Assembly: GCA_013298415.1 (NCBI GenBank)
Contig: JAAFHN010000046.1
Coordinates: 1 to 11,108 of the forward strand
Reading direction: 5' to 3'
DNA: 11,108 nt
From: Comamonadaceae bacterium
Lineage (GTDB): Bacteria; Pseudomonadota; Gammaproteobacteria; Burkholderiales; Burkholderiaceae_C
Shown: positions 5,955 through 11,108 of the stretch, one piece after another
Layout: the number at the start of each line of letters is the position of its first letter
Numbering within the stretch: position 1 is the first letter of the stretch
Program-made: the position numbers and the translations under genes
The notes under the pieces: model-generated
Seen by the model: the letters and a program-made list of their open reading frames with translations, nothing else
Database searches by the model: none
What the model was told of the DNA's origin: nothing

Positions 5955-7273
5955 TCCACGAGCCCGCGCGGCAAACGCCGGTTTTTGCCGAGGTTGAGGT
6001 CTGCGTGCTCGGCGGCGGGCCTGCGGGCTTGGCCGCCGCCACCTCGGCTGCGCGCCTGGGCTCAAAAGTGCTGCTCTTGGAGCGCTACGGCTTTTTGGGC
6101 GGTATGGGCACGGCAGGCGGTGTGACGAACTTCGCGGGCTTGTATGCCAAAACGCCAGACGGCTTTGCGCAAGTGGTGCGCGGCGCGGCAGACGAGCTGC
6201 TGAACCGCATTGACGCACTTGGTGGCCTGAACGCGCCGCAAGACGGCATGCAAGGCCGAATTCGCGTGCGCAGCTACGACACCTCCGCCTACAAGATTGC
6301 CGCCGATCAGTGGTGCGCAGCGCATGGTGTGCAGTTGCTTTTTCACGCACTAGCGGTGGGCTGTGTAAGAGAGGGCGACGAGCTGCAAGCGCTCATCATC
6401 GAGACGAAATCAGGCCGCCAGGCGATCCGCGCACGCTGCTTCATCGATGCATCTGGCGACGCAGATTTGGCGCATTACGCGGGCGTGCCGCTCGAATACG
6501 GCGATGGTGCAGGCAATGCCCTCTACCCGAGCACGATGTTTCGCGTGGGGCATGTGGATGCGGCTGTGGCGCTGGCTGCTGTGGGCGAATTTTCGGCGAT
6601 CAATGCGCTCATGGCCCAGGCGGCGGATCGCTACGCCTTCGCACGAAACGGCGCAATTCTGCGGCCGCAAAAAAACCCGAGCCAATGGCGCGCCAACGTA
6701 ACGCAACTCAAGGCCGCCGATGGGCGCGCCATCAATGCCGTGGACGCCGCACAACTCAGCCTTGCCGAGACCCAAGGCCGCGAGCAGATCGCCGAATACA
6801 TGCGGTTTTTGAAGGCTGAGGTGCCGGGCTTTGCCCAGGCCGAAATCATCGAAATCGCGCCGCAAGTGGGTGTGCGCGAAACGCGGCGACTGCAAAGCAG
6901 CTTTCAGTTGAGCGGCGAGCACATCGAATCCTCGGCCGAGTTTGAAGACTGCATCGGCATCAACGCCTGGCCGATGGAGCTGCACAACGAAGGCCGAATC
7001 GATTGGAAATTTTGGCGCGATCCGGGGCGGCAATGCAACGACCTGCCCTACCGCATGCTGCTGCCCCAAGGCCTGCGCAATCTGCTGGTGGCGGGCCGTT
7101 GTGCGGGTATGACGCATGAGGGCCAAAGCGCTGCGCGGGCCAGCGGCGGCTGCTTTGTGATGGGCCAAGCGGCAGGCACGGCGGCAGCGCAATTCGGTGG
7201 CGATTTTGCGGCGCTCGACATCACCCGCATCCAAAGTCAACTCAAAGCAGATGGGGCCGTGCTGGCAACCTAG
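5951..7273 (+). CDS. FAD-dependent oxidoreductase (FAD_oxidored-type)
   Basis: The 440-residue product begins at a GTG that overlaps the Bug stop as GTGA, a translational-coupling arrangement. The N-terminal Rossmann fold has VCVLGGGPAGLAAA (17-30), with the dinucleotide motif G21-x-G23-x-x-G26 and Glu44 at the end of the second strand to hold the ribose. YGFLGGMGTAGGVTNF (46-61) follows, then the second FAD contact FIDASGDADLA (164-174). GVRETRR (307-313) and the C-terminal FAD segment LLVAGRCAGMTHEGQSAAR (378-396) with GQAAGTAAA (405-413) place it with the FAD-dependent oxidoreductases of the PF12831 type rather than amine oxidases or fumarate reductases. There is no signal peptide, so it acts in the cytoplasm. 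Substrate and reaction are unknown; oxidation or dehydrogenation of the acid recognised by the adjacent receptor is the natural guess. The FAH gene follows 52 bp downstream. Confidence 0.88.
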   Translation: MIHEPARQTPVFAEVEVCVLGGGPAGLAAATSAARLGSKVLLLERYGFLGGMGTAGGVTNFAGLYAKTPDGFAQVVRGAADELLNRIDALGGLNAPQDGMQGRIRVRSYDTSAYKIAADQWCAAHGVQLLFHALAVGCVREGDELQALIIETKSGRQAIRARCFIDASGDADLAHYAGVPLEYGDGAGNALYPSTMFRVGHVDAAVALAAVGEFSAINALMAQAADRYAFARNGAILRPQKNPSQWRANVTQLKAADGRAINAVDAAQLSLAETQGREQIAEYMRFLKAEVPGFAQAEIIEIAPQVGVRETRRLQSSFQLSGEHIESSAEFEDCIGINAWPMELHNEGRIDWKFWRDPGRQCNDLPYRMLLPQGLRNLLVAGRCAGMTHEGQSAARASGGCFVMGQAAGTAAAQFGGDFAALDITRIQSQLKADGAVLAT

Positions 7274-7325
7274 CTTTCATACGCATACATACAATCTTTG
7301 CAGACTTCTCTGAGGACCTCTTGCC

Positions 7326-8024
7326 ATGACCGATTTCGTTTTCGCACCACCTGCAACAGTGAGCGTGCCTGTGCATGGTTCAGCCCAGCGCTTTGCGGTC
7401 AACCGCGTGTATTGCGTGGGCCGCAACTATGAGGATCATGCGAAGGAAATGGGTTTTACGGGTCGGGAGCCACCGTTTTTCTTCTTGAAGCCTGCCAACG
7501 CGATCATCGCGGTGGACGCAGGCTCAGTAGGCAAGATGGCCTACCCGAGCCTCACAAAAAATCTGCACCACGAAATCGAGTTGGTCGTAGCAATTGGCAA
7601 AGGCGGCAAAAACATCTCTGCCACGAACGCCCATGAGCATGTGTGGGGCTACGCCGTTGGCCTGGACATGACGCGCCGCGACTTGCAAGGCGAAATGAAA
7701 AAGCAGGGCCGCCCCTGGTGCATCGGCAAAGGCTTTGACGAGTCCGCACCGATTGGCCCAATCGTTCCTAAAGCCCAAGCCGCAGGCGCTGAGCAAGCCG
7801 CCATCAGCGTGACGGTAAACGGCCAACCCCGCCAATCCAGCAACGTGGCCAAGCTCATTTGGAACGTGGCCGAAACCATCGAACACCTCAGCGCCGCTTG
7901 GGAATTGCAAGCTGGCGACTTGATCTTCACCGGCACGCCCGAAGGTGTGGCTGCGGTCGTGGCTGGCGACGAAATGCTCGGCCGCGTGGACGGCCTGCCC
8001 GACCTGCGCGTGCTGGTGGTCTAA
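7326..8024 (+). CDS. fumarylacetoacetate hydrolase (FAH) family protein, fumarylpyruvate hydrolase-like
   Basis: The 232-residue cytosolic product is a single FAH domain. VYCVGRNYEDHAKEMG (28-43) is typical of the fumarylpyruvate/acylpyruvate hydrolase branch. The divalent metal site is formed by Glu83 and Glu85 in HHEIELVVAIG and Asp114 in VGLDMTRRDLQ. Lys135 in GKGFDES and the FTGTPEGV loop (201-208) complete the active site. In this family the enzyme hydrolyses a C-C bond in beta-diketo acids, for example fumarylpyruvate to fumarate and pyruvate in gentisate degradation. The true substrate here is not known and no gentisate ring-cleavage gene is in the window; some relatives are oxaloacetate decarboxylases or tautomerases. 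A GAGGA lies upstream of the ATG, and the gene probably shares a transcript with the two genes before it. It converges on livM with 29 bp between stops. Confidence 0.88.
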   Translation: MTDFVFAPPATVSVPVHGSAQRFAVNRVYCVGRNYEDHAKEMGFTGREPPFFFLKPANAIIAVDAGSVGKMAYPSLTKNLHHEIELVVAIGKGGKNISATNAHEHVWGYAVGLDMTRRDLQGEMKKQGRPWCIGKGFDESAPIGPIVPKAQAAGAEQAAISVTVNGQPRQSSNVAKLIWNVAETIEHLSAAWELQAGDLIFTGTPEGVAAVVAGDEMLGRVDGLPDLRVLVV

Positions 8025-8053
8025 GCCAGGCGCCGAGCTTCGAGCCCAGATGT

Positions 8054-9154
8054 TCAGCTGCGTTGTTTTGCTTGCCGGCTCCGCGCCGCAGCCTCGCGCA
8101 GCCTACCCACCACGCCGGTTGGAAAGTAGTACACAGAGAGCACGAATAGCAAACCCAGCCAGAGCATCCAACGGTCTGGCGTGAGCAAGGCGGGCAGCAA
8201 AGGCATGCCTTCCACGGCTTTGCCGAGCAGGCGCAGCAGGTCTTGCAAATAGCTCTGGGCAATCACAAAAAGCACACTGCCCACCACCGCGCCGTAAATT
8301 GTGCCCATGCCGCCGATCACCACGATCAGCAGCACGTCCACCATGATCTCGAACGAAAGCGAGGTGTCTGGCCCGTTGTAGCGCAGCCAAAGTGCGAGCA
8401 GGCAGCCCGCCAAGGTGGCGAAAGCCGCCGCAATCACGTTGGAAAGGCAGCGGTACACCACCACGCGGTAGCCGAGTGCTTCGGCTCGAAATTCGTTTTC
8501 CCGGATGGCTTGCAACACGCGGCCAAAAGGCGAATTCACGATCCGCAGCATTGCAAAAAAGATCACAGCCACAGCGATCAGCAAGACATAGTAAGTGATC
8601 AGTCGGCCATTGACCGTCACCGGTCCAAAGAGCCCAGGCAAACCAGCGTCAAACATCACAAAGCTCGTGGCGAGCGGCGCGGGCAGGCGGAATGTGAGCC
8701 CATCTTCGCCGCCGGTGAAGTCTGAGAGCTGGGAGGCCAGCGTCAAAAACACCGAGGCCACAGCCAAGGTGATCATGGCAAAAAAAATGGCGCGCACACG
8801 CAGCGAAAAGAGTCCGATCAGCAGCGAAAGCGCAAGCGACAACAGCAGCGCGCAAAGCACGCCGAAAACCAGCGCGCCCCAGCTCGGGCCGAGTTGCGTC
8901 ATGGAGATCGCAACCCCGTAGGCACCAATCCCAAAAAACATGGTGTGCGCAAAGCTCACGATGCCCGTGTAGCCCAGCAACAAGTCAAAGCTCAGCACCA
9001 ATGCAATGAAAACCAACACCTTGGCCGCTACGTCCAACGCCTTCACCCCTGGCAGCAAAAAAGGCGCAAAAGTCAGAGCGAGCGCGATGAGCAAGAGCAG
9101 CGCGCTCAAGATGCGGCTGCGAGGCAAATCAAGCGAAAGCAAGCGTGCAAACAT
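8054..9154 (-). CDS. livM: branched-chain amino acid-type (HAAT) ABC transporter permease, LivM family
   Basis: The 366-residue product is strongly hydrophobic, with segments at about 15-36, 44-61, 65-84, 92-115, 122-140, 185-203, 235-257, 270-305 and 328-345. DLLLGYTGIVSFAHTMFFG (57-75) is the characteristic LivM stretch, and FGRVLQAIRENEFRAEALGY (210-229) is the cytoplasmic coupling loop that contacts the ATPases. IGGMGTIYGAVVGSVL (280-295) is also typical. It pairs with LivH to form the inner-membrane channel. In Burkholderiales such systems import branched-chain amino acids but also aromatic or other carboxylates, so the gene symbol denotes family, not substrate. It starts 9 bp after the livH stop with only a weak AGG ahead of its ATG, suggesting coupled translation. 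It is the last gene of its operon and converges on the FAH gene; no clear terminator is visible in the 29 bp between them. Confidence 0.92.
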   Translation of the reverse strand: MFARLLSLDLPRSRILSALLLLIALALTFAPFLLPGVKALDVAAKVLVFIALVLSFDLLLGYTGIVSFAHTMFFGIGAYGVAISMTQLGPSWGALVFGVLCALLLSLALSLLIGLFSLRVRAIFFAMITLAVASVFLTLASQLSDFTGGEDGLTFRLPAPLATSFVMFDAGLPGLFGPVTVNGRLITYYVLLIAVAVIFFAMLRIVNSPFGRVLQAIRENEFRAEALGYRVVVYRCLSNVIAAAFATLAGCLLALWLRYNGPDTSLSFEIMVDVLLIVVIGGMGTIYGAVVGSVLFVIAQSYLQDLLRLLGKAVEGMPLLPALLTPDRWMLWLGLLFVLSVYYFPTGVVGRLREAAARSRQAKQRS

Positions 9155-9163
9155 GGGCTGGGC

Positions 9164-10201
9164 CTAACGATTCGCGACCGGATACACCCCCTGGGGTCGC
9201 CAGAGCAGGATGGCGATCATCAAGACGATGTTGGAAAAAAGAGCCAGCTTGGGCATCAGAAAGCCGGTGTAGTTCGCCATCAAGCCCACCAGCAAAGCAC
9301 CGATCAAGGCACCCAGGGTGGAGCCCAGGCCGCCGATGATGATCACGATGAAGATGAGCACATTCACTTGCGCGCCCATCTGCGGCAGCACCGTTTGTTG
9401 GTAGAGGCCCCACATCACGCCACCCAAGCCAGCCAGCGCACTACCCACCACGAACACGCCCACGAACAGATGGTGAATCCGGTAGCCGAGGGACTCCACC
9501 ATCTCGCGGTCTTGCACGCCGGCCCGAATCAGCAAACCGATTTTGGTGCGGCTCAAAGTCCAGGCCATCCCGGCAAACACAGCCAGCCCGATTACAACCG
9601 CGAGCAGCCGGTACTTTTCAAGCGACGCATCGGCCAGCACGAAGCTGCCGCGCAGCGAATCTGGCAGCGGCATCGCCAACTGACCTGGCCCCCAAATCAC
9701 TTTGATGATTTCTTCGCCAATGATCATGCCGCCCATCGTGATCAAAATTTGCTTCAAATGCTGACCATAGACGGGCCGCACGATGAAGCGCTCAAACACC
9801 CAGCCAAGCGCACCCGCCACCGCCATCGCAGCCAGCACGGCGGGCACAAGCGCCATCAAATTCACCCAAAAACTGGGGGCAGCGGCATAGGCATTGAGCC
9901 CGCCAAACACGCTGAAGGCTACATACGCGCCGAGCGCGATGAACACGCCGTGGCCGAAATTCAGCACGTCCATCAGGCCAAACACCAAGGTCAGGCCCGA
10001 AGCGATGATGAACACGATCAAGCCCATCGCAAGCCCCGCGACCGTGAGCGTGAGCCAGGTGGAGCCGCTGCCCACCGCCGGGAGCGCGAGCGCTCCTAGT
10101 GCGGGCACCAGTGCCAGCGGCTTCCAATCCAAGCCAACCCACCAAGCTTCGCTGGCAAGGGTCTCATTGCCTCTGGAGGCTGCCGAGTCGCTCGCTTTCA
10201 T
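9164..10201 (-). CDS. livH: branched-chain amino acid-type (HAAT) ABC transporter permease, LivH family
   Basis: The 345-residue product has hydrophobic segments at about 28-44, 49-70, 82-100, 113-133, 150-166, 197-214, 243-264, 278-307 and 317-334. The LivH signature TLVFGLMDVLNFGHGVF (71-87) is complete, and the coupling loop IGLLIRAGVQDREMVESLGY (221-240) is present. IIIGGLGSTLGALIGALLVG (287-306) is also characteristic. The first about 48 residues, including an extra hydrophobic segment, precede the usual LivH beginning, making it about 45-50 residues longer than the E. coli protein. The ATG at 10201 has AAGG 7 nt upstream, which supports the long form. It lies 10 bp after livF. It would form the membrane channel with LivM and be driven by LivF and LivG. 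Confidence 0.92.
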   Translation of the reverse strand: MKASDSAASRGNETLASEAWWVGLDWKPLALVPALGALALPAVGSGSTWLTLTVAGLAMGLIVFIIASGLTLVFGLMDVLNFGHGVFIALGAYVAFSVFGGLNAYAAAPSFWVNLMALVPAVLAAMAVAGALGWVFERFIVRPVYGQHLKQILITMGGMIIGEEIIKVIWGPGQLAMPLPDSLRGSFVLADASLEKYRLLAVVIGLAVFAGMAWTLSRTKIGLLIRAGVQDREMVESLGYRIHHLFVGVFVVGSALAGLGGVMWGLYQQTVLPQMGAQVNVLIFIVIIIGGLGSTLGALIGALLVGLMANYTGFLMPKLALFSNIVLMIAILLWRPQGVYPVANR

Positions 10202-10211
10202 GTCAAAACCT

Positions 10212-10952
10212 TCATGCCGCTGCCTTCAGCGACAAACCCAGTAAACGCGACTGCAGCGCGCCATCCTCGGCCAGCTCTTGCATCGCACCGGCATGCACCA
10301 CTCGCCCGTTGTCCATCACCGCCACGCGGTCGCCGAGCTGCCGCGCGAAATTGAAATTTTGCTCAACCAAGAGGATGGTGGTTTGCGCGGACTTCAGCTC
10401 CTTGAAGGCCTCTATCATGTTTTGCACGATGGCAGGTGCCAGGCCTTTGCTGGGCTCATCGACCAAGAGCAATTGCCTCGGCTCCACGATGGCCCGGGCC
10501 ACAGCCAGCATTTGCTTTTGCCCGCCAGAAAGCTTTCCCGCGGGATGAAGCCAGAATTTTTTGATCGCAGGAAACATGTCGAAGATCCAGGCCATGCGCT
10601 TCGGGTCCAAATCGTCGGCTCGGCGCGCGCTGCGGGCGGCCAAAAGCATGTTTTCCTTCACGCTCAAATCGGAAAAAACGCCCATGCTTTCTGGCACGTA
10701 GGCCACACCAGACCGGGCAATGTCGGGCGTGGGTCGGGCGGTGATGTCTTGGCCCGCAAATTTCACTTGGCCGCTGCTGGCCCGCCACAAACCCATGATG
10801 GTGCGCAGTGTGGTGGTTTTCCCCGCGCCGTTTCGGCCCAAAAGCATGGTGAGTTGGTTGGCGGGCACAGCCAGGTTCACGCCGTGAAGGATGTGATACG
10901 CGCCGATGTGGGTGTGAACCCCGTTCAACGCCAAGAGCGGATCTGAGCTCAT
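10212..10952 (-). CDS. livF: HAAT-type ABC transporter ATP-binding protein, LivF family
   Basis: The 246-residue ATPase shows all ABC motifs in order: Walker A GRNGAGKTT (39-47), a LivF-type YVPES (85-89) at the Q-loop region, signature LSGGQKQ (141-147), Walker B LLLVDEP (161-167) with D-loop SKGLAP (168-173), and LLVEQNF (194-200) at the switch position, where LivF proteins carry Gln rather than His. The common LivF consensus reads VPEGR after the Q-loop strand; here it is VPESM, a small departure. It would power the LivHM channel in the cytoplasm together with LivG. Its ATG overlaps the livG stop as ATGA, so translation is probably coupled. Confidence 0.93.
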   Translation of the reverse strand: MSSDPLLALNGVHTHIGAYHILHGVNLAVPANQLTMLLGRNGAGKTTTLRTIMGLWRASSGQVKFAGQDITARPTPDIARSGVAYVPESMGVFSDLSVKENMLLAARSARRADDLDPKRMAWIFDMFPAIKKFWLHPAGKLSGGQKQMLAVARAIVEPRQLLLVDEPSKGLAPAIVQNMIEAFKELKSAQTTILLVEQNFNFARQLGDRVAVMDNGRVVHAGAMQELAEDGALQSRLLGLSLKAAA

Positions 10953-11108
10953 ACCGACGCACTCAGCCCTGCATCACGCGTGGGCGCGATGCCCAAATAG
11001 GCCTCTTGCACCACATCGGAGGCGATCACTTGCTCGGGCAGTCCGTCTGCCACCAGCTCGCCGTTGTGCAGCACCACGATGCGGTCAGACAGCTCGCGCA
11101 CGACATCC
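10949..11108 (-). CDS. livG: HAAT-type ABC transporter ATP-binding protein, LivG family, C-terminal end (gene continues past the right edge)
   Basis: Only the last 52 codons are present, read from 11107 to a TGA at 10951-10949. They encode the end of the ATPase: VRELSDRIVVLHNGELV, the strand-turn after the switch region, then ASDVVQEAYLG, matching the BCA_ABC_TP_C extension of LivG/LivF proteins. Position upstream of livF and the EAYLG ending favour LivG. The catalytic motifs lie outside the window. The ATGA overlap with livF indicates one operon. The binding-protein gene that would complete the importer is not seen and may lie further upstream or elsewhere. Confidence 0.85.
   Translation of the reverse strand, partial: DVVRELSDRIVVLHNGELVADGLPEQVIASDVVQEAYLGIAPTRDAGLSASV

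Noticed and set aside
7290..7295. TACAAT as a -10 box before the FAH gene
   Set aside because: No -35-like hexamer lies 16-18 bp upstream, and the 52-bp gap fits continuation of the upstream transcript.
8025..8053. Bidirectional terminator between the FAH gene and livM
   Set aside because: No stem with a loop and T tract could be built in the 29 bp or just inside the flanking genes.
8243..10099. Long plus-strand open frames (up to 401 codons at 8894-10099) opposite livM and livH
   Set aside because: Their products are rich in His, Gln, Arg and Asp without domain character, as expected from the antisense of membrane-protein genes. The minus-strand products are clear ABC permeases.

Overview
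The window looks like chromosomal DNA from a betaproteobacterium of the order Burkholderiales, most likely Comamonadaceae. The evidence is high GC with strong GC3 bias, a Bug-type solute receptor (a family greatly expanded in that order), a LivHMGF-type (HAAT) ABC importer with Burkholderiales-like permeases, and interspersed repeats of a kind common in that group. Taxonomy is inferred from these traits, not from a search. No rRNA, tRNA, CRISPR array, phage gene, transposase or integrase was seen.

Left part (1-2488, all genes on the minus strand): a MarR-family regulator lies upstream of two small exported proteins of unknown function. After them comes the 5' part of a YbfB/YjiJ-like MFS transporter that runs off the left edge. 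The two small exported proteins share an N-terminal pattern and two spaced cysteines and may be distant paralogues. The roughly 315-bp gap between them holds a nested inverted repeat (1199-1327) that resembles a small non-autonomous interspersed element.

Middle part (2516-4656): an exported phosphodiester glycosidase (NAGPA-type) gene starts only 27 bp from the divergent marR gene. It converges on a YHYH-domain lipoprotein gene whose Ala/Pro linker is encoded by a GC-rich short repeat. A 233-bp gap containing a perfect small palindrome separates that lipoprotein gene from the next, divergent gene.

Right part (4890-11108): a plus-strand cluster encodes a Bug periplasmic solute receptor, an FAD-dependent oxidoreductase translationally coupled to it by a GTGA overlap, and a fumarylpyruvate hydrolase-like FAH protein. 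Facing it on the minus strand is a tightly packed ABC importer operon, livG(partial)-livF-livH-livM, with gaps of 9-10 bp and one ATGA overlap. Its periplasmic binding protein is not in the window. Together these suggest capture, uptake and oxidation/C-C cleavage of an organic acid, possibly aromatic-derived. The substrate cannot be read from sequence. I saw nothing that amounts to a clearly new system. The least explained items are the receptor-oxidoreductase-hydrolase cluster, the paired small exported proteins and the nested repeat.
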